Positions 1-12,935 of a DNA stretch of 64,000 bases are shown here, in pieces. Origin of the DNA: Prunella strophiata (taxonomy: Eukaryota; Chordata; Aves; Passeriformes; Prunellidae); the NCBI GenBank assembly GCA_036583965.1, contig JAZBQD010000017.1:29203310-29267309 (forward strand). Reading direction: 5' to 3'. A program made the translations under genes and the position numbers. Position 1 is the first letter of the stretch; each line of letters starts with the position of its first letter. Under the pieces are notes generated by a model that worked only from the letters and a program-made list of their open reading frames with translations, searched no databases and was not told the DNA's origin.

Positions 1-162
1 GAGGGAGCAAGGTCGCACCTCTGCAGAAAGCTAAACACCGGATAACGCCACACGCCCCTCCTGCCACCAACAGGTGCACTTGCGCTGCTGGAAGAGAAAA
101 CGATTTGGAAAACTGCTTTTTCTCTCTCGCTTGCTCCCCTGAATGCTAATCAGCGGCGCCGG

Positions 163-172
163 CTAAAAATAC
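163..172 (+). promoter_or_regulatory. TATA-like or MEF2-like box CTAAAAATAC
   Basis: An isolated AT-rich decamer, CTAAAAATAC, sits inside otherwise GC-rich DNA. It resembles a degenerate TATA box and also the MEF2 consensus CTA(A/T)4TA. If it acts as a TATA element, transcription would start near 190-200, just upstream of the short reading frame at 209. An E-box CAGGTG lies about 90 bases upstream, near 71. This rests on sequence alone. Confidence 0.3.
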
Positions 173-208
173 CCAGCAAGGCTGGCGTGCGCACGGCAGA
201 TAGGGAAA

Positions 209-286
209 ATGGGGGAGCTGAAAGGCTACAGCTTCCCGGAAGAAAAAAGGGACTGGCGAAGAAGAGCCTTCCTCAAGAACCCCTAG
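209..286 (+). other. Possible upstream ORF, 25 residues, ahead of the CGG array
   Basis: An ATG in favourable context (A at -3, G at +4) opens a 25-codon frame ending in TAG at 284-286. The peptide is very basic and begins MGELKGYSFPEEK. It resembles no family I know. It lies about 345 bases before the CGG array, in what would be the 5' leader of TMEM271, so it could be an upstream ORF. A chance ORF is equally possible. Confidence 0.25.
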
Positions 287-629
287 CCGGACTTGCCCGC
301 TCCGAGGCTGAGGTTCCAGCCCCTCCTTCGCAAGGCCACTGCAGGTGCCCCCCGAGGAGTGGCCGGGCCACCATCTACCGGGCGCCACCCCCAAACAGGC
401 TTCCACCCCGGCGCACCTCCCGACGGGGTCCCGACCCCCGGGCCTGCAGGCGCTCCCGGCCCCGCCGCCCACGGGGCAATCCACAGGGGTGCTCACCGGC
501 GTGCACGAAACAAAGAGGTCCGCTGCGACGCCCCGCCGCCCAGGGGGGCATCACAGGGACACACTGCGGGCACGACAAAGTGTGGGGGCTCGGATCCAGT
601 CGCTCGCTGGAGCCGCCTCCGCCGCGGTA

Positions 630-1632
<1,003 letters not shown>

Positions 1633-1690
1633 TGCGGGCCGGCCGTGACGGGCCGCGTGGGGAAGGCTGTCGCCTCGGGGGCTGCTGGCA

Positions 1691-2427
1691 AACTTCCTGC
1701 TCTGGGGGTGCTGGTGTTATTGCTGCTGGCGTGGCTGAGCGCCTCTCGGGCGCCGTACATCGACGCGAGACACCGGTCGCGCTGGTGGAGAGGAAGAACT
1801 CGCACTATTGATGCTGCAGGCCGGCGGCGCGGGCCCGTCAGAGGAGGCTGACCCGGCGGCGCGGCCCCCCCGCGGAGCGGACCCGCGGCCCCGACGGCAC
1901 CGCCGCGGCGCTCCGCTGTCAGAAGCTGCGGGACTACCAGCAGGCTTGGTGCTCTCCACCGTTTTCAACGCGCTGGAGTGCCTCCTGGCCTGCTTAAACC
2001 TGCTTTCTTGTCAAGAACTACAAGGCCGCGCAGCAGCGCGGACGGAGGCGGCGGCGGCGGCGGCGGCGGAGAGCGGCGGCGGCGGCGGCGGGCGGGCGGC
2101 GGCGGCGGCGGGAGGGGCGGCGGCGGTGGGCGGCGGGCGCCGCGCCACAGCCAGGGCTCCCTCTTCTCGGGCGGCGAGCCCGAGCTTAGCCCCGGGGATT
2201 GCCCCTTCCAGGCCGTCTCCTACATCAACGTGGGCGTCTTTCACGTCTTCGACGAGGCCGGCGTGGAGGTGCACTGTGGAGGACATCCCTCCGTCGAGCT
2301 GCCCGGCTACTCGCCCATGGACCCCGAGCTCAACGCCTCCTATCCCTACTGCTGCCCTCTGCCCAGCGAGCAGCCCCCCGCCTACGAGGAGATCTACCCC
2401 GGGGAGCCCTGCGCTCACGGCACTTAG
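1691..2427 (+). CDS. TMEM271: TMEM271-like transmembrane protein, 3' part, frame-disrupted
   Basis: Recognisable TMEM271 segments appear in order but in changing frames. They are a hydrophobic helix (about 1691-1745, including LGVLVLLLL), VALVERKNSHY (1776-1808), CQKLRDYQQ (1917-1942), a last helix with GLVLSTVFNALECLL (1943-2005), VKNYKAAQQRG (from 2010), an Arg/Gly-rich CGG-coded linker, and an intact C-terminal tail (about 2160-2427). The tail contains SYINVGVF, GGHPSVELPGY, an NAS glycosylation-type site and a PPAY WW-domain ligand motif, and ends at TAG 2425-2427. TMEM271 is a poorly characterised four-pass membrane protein; its role is unknown. At least five single-base-type frame changes and one TGA (1809-1811) interrupt it here, and the two N-terminal helices are not found. 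The final 260 bases are clean, which suggests consensus errors in GC-rich DNA rather than decay. A true pseudogene remains possible. Confidence 0.85.
2046..2140 (+). repeat. TMEM271: Second, interrupted CGG/GGC tract inside TMEM271
   Basis: CGG runs are broken by GAGAG, GGG and GGTG. The tract falls between the last membrane helix and the conserved C-terminal tail, where the family has an Arg/Gly-rich linker. The reading frame changes somewhere within it (VKNYK and the tail are in different frames), so its exact length is doubtful. Unlike the large array at 632-1632 it is short and interrupted. Confidence 0.8.
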
Positions 2428-5400
2428 CGCCGACCGCCGCCGGGACGCCCGGCTCCGTGCCCGGCCCCCGGATCGCCGTGACAGCCGGGAGCGGGCCCGC
2501 CAGCGCTCCGCAGCCGCGGGGCTCGGGGACACTTCTCGCAGCACCGACGGGATGGTCCCGCCGTCGCGGGCGCAGCGGGACACGGGCGGTGTGCCGCCGT
2601 GCCTCTGGCTCTGCGGAAGCTTCTCCTCCTTCCCTCCCTGCTCTCCTCTTCCTTCCCCCCCTTCCCTCCCCCACACCGACCCTTCGTCCGCCGGCGGCTG
2701 AATTTTCCGAAGGCTGCGCAAGAAACGCCTAAGGGTTGGTTCCTCCCGTCGCCTCTCCTCTGTAGCCAAGTTTAGTTCCCTTCAAGTGATTCATCAGTCT
2801 CCAGCTTTAGCAGTCCAGAGTTACCCATTTATGATAACCAGCCAGTGTAAGGAAAAGGTGTCATGAAGCTTCTTTACCTCTCAAAAGAGCTAAATTTCTA
2901 AACAACGCAGAGACATTTGTGTCACGTTTACTAGAGGTGTATTGGGGATCTTTAACGTTTACACTACTCCTTGGGAGAATTGAGTTCTGTTTTAAGATTT
3001 AGTGAGTTAAAACATTCGTTGGTCTTGTAAGATGCACATTGAGAAAAACCTGCACTTTGAAAAAGAAACAGGAAAAAAATCAACAACGTTTTTGTACACT
3101 AACGTGCCTGCTTTTGTTGATAACTTCTTACTGTAAAAGCTTTCAGAAGTCTATAGTGAAAATGTTTGGTAAATTCACTGCAGTTTAAAATTGATGATTA
3201 GTTCCTTTACTAAAATAACTGAGATGTTGCTAGGATATGGCAGTTAAAAAGGAAGTCCAAATGTAGTACACATTCCTTTTTGTAAACAGGTTCTGTGTTT
3301 TTAATGCAAGGCAGGATTTCTTTTTGTTTTGCACAGGTGAAGGGTATAATTCTATTTTGTACAACTACATGGTTTACCTTGTAAAGAGTTCCATTTTACC
3401 TGTTACAATTCATCAATCTGGTAAGCTTGAATATTAAAAGTTTTATTTGAAAAATATATATATTGTAAACAGCCTTAACTGGTGCAGTAGTCACAGTTTT
3501 AAAGGATAAAAAAAATATATATATAAACCATCCTGGAAGACATCTTCCAAATGTGTTTTCAAAACGGTATTTATACTCCTATTTTAAAGCAAGGATTTTG
3601 TTTGTTTGTTTGTTTTGTTTGTTTATTTAAAGAAAAGCCAGTCTAATTTCTGAAAAGGGGGAGGGAGAAAGTGATGGGATCGTATGCTGTTAACTCTTCG
3701 TGAACTCTGAGGTATTAAAAAGGGTTTCTGCAAAGAGAAGAAGTGCTAAATCCTCCTTTTGGATTCTGCTGTGGAATGCCAGTGCCAGATAGTACAAAAA
3801 AGTGCTAATTAAAGAGAATCAGATGCGGCATATTTTATTACATCATTTGAGAATAATAGACAAAGGCTTGATTTCATGTTGCACAAAGAACCAAATAGCA
3901 ACTCTTCCTGGTTGCATTTGGTTCAATACCCACTCCTCCAGTTAAGGTATATTGAAATGAAGTATTACAAAATAACCTTTTTGTTAATCCTGTGTTTGGA
4001 GCCTGCTGCATAATGCCAGTGTATCAGCTACCCAGGGGCTGGGGGGGTGGGGGGAAGGTGGAACAGGAGGGGAGGCAGAGTGGAGAGAGAGTTAAAAGTA
4101 TGCAAAGTTACAGTCTATTTATGTGGTTCATGGAAAATTATTTTGAACTTTTTAGCTGCAGAGAGGCTGACGTAATTTGCAGCCTTAGAACTGGAGAGAG
4201 AGATTTGATTCTAAAATATTCAAAAAACCTCTGCACTGTTGTTTTCTAAAATGTTTTGACTTGCACACTTTGTATAATCTAAAATGCAGAATGCCTGAAA
4301 AGTCTTAAAGTTGCAAACCTATGTCTGTGAAGCTCACATTTAAAGCTCTAATCCAGAGAAGAGAGTGAAAAGCAGCAGTTGCCAATTTGTCAAGTAGTTC
4401 TAAATAGCAGAAATTTAAAATAGAGCTCCTTTTGGCCAGCAGATTTCCTGGTGTGGAATGCCAGTCTAAAACATATGCCCTAGCTAGGTCCCATTTTAGT
4501 ACTGAAGATTGGTTTTATGCTGCCTCTCTGCAGATGCACCTTCTTAACCCCTTATGGGAAAGTGAGAAGTCTAGTAATCTTTGCCTGTAATTTTGATTTA
4601 GGCACAAGACTAATTCCATAGCATACTTTGTTGCTCATACAAACAAGATTTTGCAAAATGAGTAACTAAAGCAGGGAAACTAAATTCTTATGTGGGTCTC
4701 CAACTGAATGAGTTTGTGAGACAGCATAGTACCTGATACTGAATTAAATGGGAGCTGCAGAGTGATTTTTGGAAAACAGACAAACCAGCTAGGTGCCTGA
4801 ATACAGATGCAGATGCATAATAGTAGTTGTTGGTTTTTTAAAAATTGGCTACATACATTGTAGTTCATGGAAGTTGTATCCTAGTTTTACTTAAGGAATT
4901 GATTTTTTTTGTCATAAAAAGACAGCATTTTACTTAAGATAGTTATTTTAGGACTTATGAACTAGACAGTTCTGAAACTCCAGATGTTCCAAAGATCAGT
5001 GCTCAGGGAAATAAATGGAAAGTCAAGAAAGCTACCTATTATGCTCAATTGTTTAAATGTAAACAATTTTAGACTATGGATTTTTAAGATTGTTAAAGTC
5101 ATAACTTTTTTTTTGTATGTATGTGTGTATACATGCCTGTGTAAGTGTGTTTGTGTTTTATTTAAGTCTTTTCAGGATGCCATTGAATTAGAATATTTAT
5201 TTGCAGCTCAGTTTTAGTTCCCAAATTTCTACTTTTCTTCATTTGGGCTTTTATCCCTGGAATAGTTTAATTTAGTGGTGGACAGATTGCCAGAATAATG
5301 TCCAAGTCAGACTCCCACAGAAGCCAGTAGGTGTTGTTTCATTGACTTCAGTGGATCTGGGCACAAATGATATGTAACACCTACTCCAAATAATCTTCAA

Positions 5401-8400
5401 AGTAATCTCGATTTTCTGGCATGACAGGATGCAGCAGTGGCATATTATTTCTCAGTTATTTGTGATTTCTATGGATAGCAGTATTAAGGGAGGTCACCTA
5501 TGGTGTTACACACATGTTTTTAAAAGCAGGAAAAGAAATTGGCAGGCAAATTGACCAAACAAGCCATGTTTTATTAAAGATGGTATATCAGTGTTTCAGG
5601 TGTCTGGTGACTAACTTTTCTGACAAAACACGAAACACCACACAAATTTATTTCTCAGTGAGAAGAAACTTATAAATACAGGATATGAGATGAAGCTTCA
5701 CAGGCATGATTGCAGTATTGTGAAGCTGTTTTTAGTAAACCTGAGTCATCATTCTATCTTCTGAGCAATAATGTTAGAGTGTATAAACTATACTGTGCCA
5801 AAATTGAAAATAGGCTGGTGTGGGAAGCATTGGAGCTTAGGTTAATTACCTGAGAGGACTCATACTGTCCCTTTATTTCCCATTCTCCATCACAGGATCA
5901 TCAAGGTGAATGCAAACCTGATCAGTTCCTGTCACTGAAGGGTGATAACTGGAAGGCTTCTGCCTTAAGTGGTAAAACCAGGGAGAAGGGAAGAGGAAAA
6001 TGTATGTGCTATGAAATCTCCATTTTGCCTACCTGAAGTAATGACAAGACTTCTTTTTGCCTTATGGCTTGTTGTTTTAATTTGCTTCCAGCTTTACTCA
6101 CATCTGTTCAAAGAGAGGGAAGAATAGGCTCAGTGCTACTGTTTTGGTCACAGTGAAGTACTGATTTAGTAGCAGACTGCTCTCAGCTTTCTTGTTCCTT
6201 CTGCAGGTAATAGTGGCTAGTCAAGGTCTGAAACGGTGGAAAATCAAGTCTGCTGTCTTTGATGAGACAGGATTTGCCTCCATGCAGAAAACAATTTATT
6301 CCCACCAGCCTATTAGCAATTCACATGAATTATTTTCACACTCCAACATCCTTGCTTAAATCTTACTTATACTTTGCATTGTAATTGACAGGCAGAATAT
6401 ACATTAATCTAAAAACAGGAGGAAAATTATGTTAGAGGGAAATTGTATTAAAGTAGTACAGATTTTACTCAAAGTTTCATTTCACTGTAGGACTTCTTTG
6501 GTTCACCAAAAAGTGCTATGGCGGCTGGTATAACTTAGATATATTTCAGACATACTGTTTAATAATCAGAAAAGGTTTCTGAATGTTCACATGAGAATGG
6601 CAATCTGTTTCTGCTTTTGGATATAGTACATATGAAAACCTTTTCTTCATTTTGCCATTTAATCCAAGATTGATCCTCAAGAAAATGTCAGTAATTGGTC
6701 TTGTAACTTTAGGATCAATAAAATAAGTTTTAAAGCACAGCATATCCTATAAGAGAAGCCTAATGCTCTTCATTTCATATTCTTTATTGTCTTAGGTGGA
6801 TGTCTAATAGTAATTATAACTGGAACTAGTATTTAATTACCATTTTCATTACAAAAACTTGGTTTTCAGATAATTACAACTGGTACAAGTGGAACCATGG
6901 TATAAAATTCCAGGTTTTACCATAAAGTTGAATCTGTTTCCATTAAGTCAGGTATTTCTCAGTTACAAGATGTTCAAATATTTTGGATAAATTCTGCTGG
7001 TAAAAATCTGTTCATTTTGTATGATGGTACTCTATACATGTGTTAGAGTTACCTCTCCTTAATACAGGCACATATTTCCAATTAAAATGCATAAGGGTAA
7101 GACTCAAATTTGTCATGATCACTGTCCAGTTTTTAAATTTCTTAATTATCTCTCAGTAGTTAATGGCATGGGACTAGGGCTGGTGTATGTTCCAGAATCA
7201 GCAGCAGCTCTAATAACAGTTTAGCAGATAACAGATGGACTTCAGGAAATCCACAGGCTAATGGAGTGCTGGGGGAAAATCTTCAATTACCTGTTGCAAC
7301 AATTCAGCATACAGTGTTTCCTGCTCCAAAGGAGGCACTGCCCAAACAACTAGAAGAAATCTGAGCTTTTAAGTTGAGTACATTGTGTTCTCATTCTTAC
7401 ACTACCAGTTCTGAAATTCTTCCCTTGCATAGCTTTTGAAGAGTGAAATCCTGCAATTGGTCTTCTAAAAATATGATTCAAGTAACTGCCTCTCTTTCTA
7501 TATGCCAGGTGTGCTATGTACTTTCTAGCCAATGTTCAGGCACCATGGGGAAGTTCAGTTGAAGTTTATGGCTTTGTCTCCCTGATGTCAGCCTAGATAG
7601 TCTGTAATTGAAGACCAATTAATCTAAGAAGCCATAAGACTCTCTCAGGTGTGTTTCCTTTACAGGACAAAGTCCTGCTGTCCTGTTTCATTTCTTTTTC
7701 AGAACCAAATGCCTTAAACTTCAGTGAATTTACCTTGAGGCAGGGGTGGAGATGACATTACAGTTTGCCACTACCTTGGTTGTGGAATTTTAGATATCTG
7801 GAAGGCCTCCTTAAGCTTTGTGGAAGGAAACACTTCTAGTGAAAAACACATACTGACTCATCACCAGAAGACAGAAAAGTCAAGTGTGGATGTATTCCCA
7901 TAGCAATACGGCTTAGCAGAAATTCCCAGGGTTTCACTTATGGATTACTTCTGGCATGGGTCTGTCTGATGGGGAAATTCATTTCATGGTCCTTGCAAAT
8001 GAATCATTTGTTTCACTTCAGCAGGTAGGGTTTAAACACCTACTAAATACCTCAAGCATCCTTACCAGTTTGTCTCCTCTGTGGCCATTGTTAGCAGAGG
8101 ATAAAGTGAAGTGTGGGAGGAGAGAAAGCTTATCAAGATCCTCTTAATGGGTTCAGAGGACTAAACGTTCCAAAGCATTCATTGGTTTTATATTAAGATT
8201 TGAGAATGGAAGAATACCTATAATATCTAAAAGGATTATTTTCCAGGGTTTATATTTTTGGAAACCTAATACTTAGGTTTAGAGAAGGTTCTTTCAGAAT
8301 TTGCTTTTTCTCCCAGGTTCTACATTTTAAATGAAAGCTCATCTCACAAAAATACTCAGTGAAATCTCCAGGCATTTAAATTATTAAATTTAGGGATATT

Positions 8401-10551
8401 AAGTAGAGCTGTCCTACAAATTACTGAGTGCCACCAATTCCTGTAGAGGTCATATAAGGAATTGGACACATGGTGCGGATGAGGCCTTACTTGCCAACAT
8501 TCAAATTCTGGCATTTCCTCACAAATGAAGGAGGCGACAGCACAGAGTTGTGCTACAGAAAATGAAGTTACAGGCGATCAGGCAGTCATGGATTTTGGAT
8601 GAGGTATGTACAGTCTCAAGGTCTATGCAGCTGCCTTCCATTCATTATTAAAATGTCTGCCTGCACAAGGGATAGTCAGTGGTGGGTCTGAGGAGAGGCT
8701 GATCTTGCTACGTCTAGGTGCAATGGCTCCTAGAAACACAGAAAAGTCCTACCAAAAGAAGCTCATACTGGAAAGGAAAGAGCCACTGAGAAATTTATAT
8801 TTCCTTGCATTTTGGAATATTTACCATTTCCTGAATGACACAGAAGCTACTGGTATATGCAGATTGTCTAAATTAGACTCCTAGGAAAATAGGAAATGGA
8901 CATGTAAGTGTTGAAAACTACTTAATCTGTAGTAAAACCTTTTGATATGTAATCAAAAGTTATGTTAATTCCAGCAGCATATTTTCCTGACCTGGGCACT
9001 CACAATTACTATAAATGAAAAAATTGCTACCTCCAAAATAAGACTGAAGGATTGAAAAAAAATCATATTCTGCTTTCTGATTCATCTTTTGCTCTAAATC
9101 AAAAAGAACAAAATTCTGATACAGCTCTTCGTGAAACTGTTGCTAAGAAATATGGTTTGTTATTTTGAATGGAACATAAGGGTGCTTCTCTACAAACTGG
9201 GAGATGATAGCTGCACAGAAATGCATTTGGCTAGCACAGAGACTTCCTTATCAGTGAAGTCCTTGGAGAGCTACTAGAAATGCATTGGAAGGCACCACCA
9301 TCATCCACCTGGAGCATTATTTACTGCATTGAGCTTCATGTTCCCCTAAGCAATGGAGCTTGTCTTGTCAGTGGGAACAAGCATCTGTCTCTTGTGACAC
9401 ACCAATCCAGGCCTGGATACGTGCAGGGAGCTTCTGGCCCCTGAGAGTGAGCGTGGTGCAGCACCGTGCTGTGCGTGTGTCGAGAGCGGGTGAGGGGGGA
9501 CACGTGCAGCCCAGGTGAAATGCTGCTCTGTGTTACAGCAGTGAGGAGAGCAGACTGCTGTCACACTGCCAAGTTCCAGACTTGTTATGCAGTGGTCCTG
9601 GGGTGCAGCCAGAGCTCAGCTGCATTTGGGGAGCTGCTTCTGGGTAATTTCTGCTAAAGCAAGTTGTTAAAGTAAAGTGGAATGGGAAAAAAAATGAATG
9701 TCTTTATTGGTACCCTCTCCCTCCCCCTCCAAAAACAGTAGGTGATCCTGTTGCAGATGTTCATAACAGAGGTGTTAAGTTGTGTCTTGGGTTCAATATT
9801 TATCCTCTGCTTCCTCTAGCAACTTCTCCAAAGGATCAGCTCAGGAATGCCAAGTGCATGCTGTCTGTTGCCTCTTTGCTTAGGGGGAGAGCCTGCTAAT
9901 GGTGTCCTGAATTACTCAATCAGCTGGTGGGGCAATAAATAGAAATGAGCAACAAATTATATTTGGCACCTTATGAGGACTATGAGCTGCTCTGGGCTGT
10001 CCTTCACTGAAGGGCTATTGCAATTCTTATCTGCTTCAGGTCTGCAAGATCTAGAGGTCCAAGAATGAGGATCCCTGTTGGAAGTTTTCTTGGATGAATT
10101 ATCTGAGAAGTCAAAAAGCAACTGTTCCCGTGTTTCAGTAAATGCATCTTGGCATCCAAGCATGAAAAGGAAAAAAGCATAAACAGGAAAGAAGTGTTGA
10201 TTCATTCATGGTTCATTAATTTTTCATCAAGGGCAGCAAAAAGACAAACATTAGTGTTAACATCTCAGATTCAGAGAATTGCTTCATTGTAAGAGGTTTT
10301 GAAGCTGACTGATAAGGAAGCAGCAGAAAGTACACCAAAAGAAAATTGATATTTCACAATGCTACTGTCAGACCATTCATAATGTTAGCAGAGGCTAACA
10401 AGACCATGAATTTCAACTTCCCTTATACATGCAGCTGTAAATCCTGCAAGTCTCTAGACGATATTCAAAAACTTCTATACATGACTAGACTAGACTTGCA
10501 GTCCAGTACTTTCTGTGTTCATAGCTACATGCTGGGACTTTCCAGGCATGT

Positions 10552-10608
<57 letters not shown>

Positions 10609-12023
10609 TGTGTGTGTGTGAAATGTGTATGCTGGCTGTGGACAGATGGCCATCTTCATCTTCCCTACTGCCACTGCAGAGCCAAGCTCATCCATTCTGC
10701 TCAGCACTGCAGCAGAATATCAGAGCACCCCACTCAGGCACTAAATCTCAGCAGAAGTGCAGGCACTGCCAGCAGCATGGAGCCACACCTGACTCTTCCC
10801 CATCACACTCCATGGGGGGTCCCAGTGGAATCTGCAGGTCTGTGGACAGAAAGATTCCACCACAGTTTTTCTCAGGAAAAAAAGGCAAGCAGGGTACTGT
10901 TCAGATCTCCAGCTTCTCAGTTTATACTGAGACCCCTGACATCCTCAGCAGCAGAGACCCCCAGTGCACTCAAGGGTGCAACACACCAGGTCAGGTGCCA
11001 AAAGAAATGCCTTTCTTTCCTGGGGGAGGAATCACTGTCACAAGAGCACACAAAAGAGAGACCAAAGCACTGATCTCCCTCACTTACAGAGTTATGTAGT
11101 TTGAGATATAGAAGGCCAGGGTGCTGTCCTGTGATCCCCAGCCCCTACAGCTTGTCACCTGATGCACATTGATGCATGGGGAAGCAGGGGGAGCAGAATG
11201 ACAATCACATTTAACCAGTTAAATTAAATACTGATGGATCAGCCAAGGGGCTGATACAGAGTTAAAACACACAGAGGCAACCTTCATCCTGCCTTCTCCT
11301 GGGCACATACCTGGAGAAGTTCAGTAGTTAAGAGAGTTTGTGAGGGGAAGTTTCACTTGCATCAAGTGGAAAGAAAACCCCTGTTTACAGTAGAAATGTT
11401 AGGGTATTTCCCCCCACAAATGATCACCTTGTTACAGCAATATGGAAACCCCAAAGAAATTCCCAGGAAAGGTAATGCAAATGGAGACATCCAGCTAAAA
11501 CCCACATAAACAGAGTAGAAGCTGATCTCTTAAAATTTCACACCTCTTCTTTCTTTTGGAACAGTCACATCATTTTGTTCTTTGCATTTTCAGCTCCAGC
11601 TCTCCAGAAAGATAGAAGCTGGTAGGAGACAGACACTGATAAAGGCTGTACTGGCAAAGTGTCAGGTAAAGGGAAACCATTTTTACATTTCTGCTCTGAC
11701 AAGAGAGGACAATATATTCTAGCCTGAAAGCTTAGATGGCAGAAGCAGCAGTGATTAATTGCTCTAATTAGGGCTCCAAATAGGAAAGAGTGAGTTTCCT
11801 GAGCTATTGCATGCTAAATTTCCTCGCTTCTATGAATAACTGTATTGCTCAGAGGAGATGGGCATCAGAGTGCATCATCAGAACAAACATTTACCCACTT
11901 CAACCTAGAAATACCACCACAACCTCAACACAAATAACTAATGCAAAGAGACAACAGGCCATTTTGGCACCTGGGAGGCAGCATAACTATCCAGTTCCTC
12001 TGCTTCCCGAGATCATAAGTCAG
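2428..12023. other. TMEM271 3' UTR and AT-rich intergenic DNA, no other gene seen
   Basis: After the TMEM271 stop the GC-rich DNA continues to about 2760 and then becomes AT-rich. The first kilobase or more is likely 3' UTR. A possible poly(A) signal ATTAAA lies near 3434, and an AATAAA near 5012. Short ORFs here show no recognisable domain or coding character. Simple sequence includes (TTTG)n at about 3598-3631 and a (TG)n-like stretch near 5115-5160. I recognise no interspersed repeat in this block, which is unusual for its length and could reflect selective constraint or old unrecognisable repeats. Confidence 0.6.
10548..10620. repeat. (TG)n microsatellite
   Basis: A run of TG dinucleotides interrupted near both ends by TCTG. 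It is open in several frames and so produces Cys/Val or His/Thr ORFs that are not genes. Confidence 0.95.
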
Positions 12024-12535
12024 AGTCACAGAATGATGAAATAGCCGGGGTTGGAAGGGACCTTAAAGACCAACTACTTCCAACACCCCTGCCGTGGACA
12101 GGGAGACCTTTTACTGGAGCAGGATGCTCAGAGCTCCATCCAACCTGGCCTCAAACACTTTGAGGTATCTGGCAGCCACAGCTGCTCTGTTTCAGTGCCT
12201 CACCACCCTTACAGTAAAGAATTTTCCCCTTATATTTAATCTAAACCTACTCTGTCTCAGTTAGAAGTAGTTTCTCCTTGCCCTGTTACTACATGTTCTT
12301 GGAAACATCTCTCCCCTTCTTTCTTTTAGGGTCCCTTCAGTTACTGAAAGGCCAAATTAGACCATCCTGAAGCTGCCTCTTCTCCAGGCTGAAAAATCCC
12401 AATTCTCTCAGCCTTCCCTTATAGGAGGGATGCTTCATTCCTCTGATCATCTTGGTGGCCTCCTCTGGACTTGCTCCAACAGGTCAATATCCTTTCTGCA
12501 CTGGGACCCCAGAGCTGGATGCAGTATTCATGTAC
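12024..12535 (-). mobile_element. CR1 LINE 3' fragment
   Basis: On the + strand the fragment starts with the reverse complement of the CR1 3' tail (CACAGAATGATGAAAT, then GTTGGAAGGGACCTTAAAGA). It continues through the usual 3' UTR and the end of ORF2, including CTTCTCCAGGCTGAA and TGGACTTGCTCCAACAG. The element therefore lies on the minus strand. It is 5'-truncated, as most CR1 copies are, and diverged, so it is an old insertion. Confidence 0.92.
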
Positions 12536-12897
12536 TCAAATGCATGAAAATGGGTGAGCTCTTAGTCTACCACACCACCACTTGCTGGTTTCAGTGAACT
12601 ACGAATTTCTGCTGCCAACCAAAGCATTAACAGAAGATCTTTCTGGGATGGTATCTTAATCCTTATCTGTTCTTTACTGATGTTTATACCCTTCCACCTC
12701 CACCTGCCTTTCAGCCACCCATGAATAAATGTCAGGTCCTGATTCTGACCACTTTGATGTGGACAAATGGAAATAAAATCACTACAGTCAATAGAATTAC
12801 ACAAAGAAAACTACCTCGTATCACCAGGAGAAAAGATCACATAAATGATGCTGACTGTCATCTTTGCAAAATGAATTATGGGAAATTTGAGTACATT

Positions 12898-12935
<38 letters not shown>

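Noticed and set aside
10515..11099. 194-residue + strand ORF starting with Cys/Val repeats
   Set aside because: It starts in the (TG)n microsatellite and continues in a frame with no recognised domain. A second overlapping frame is also open.
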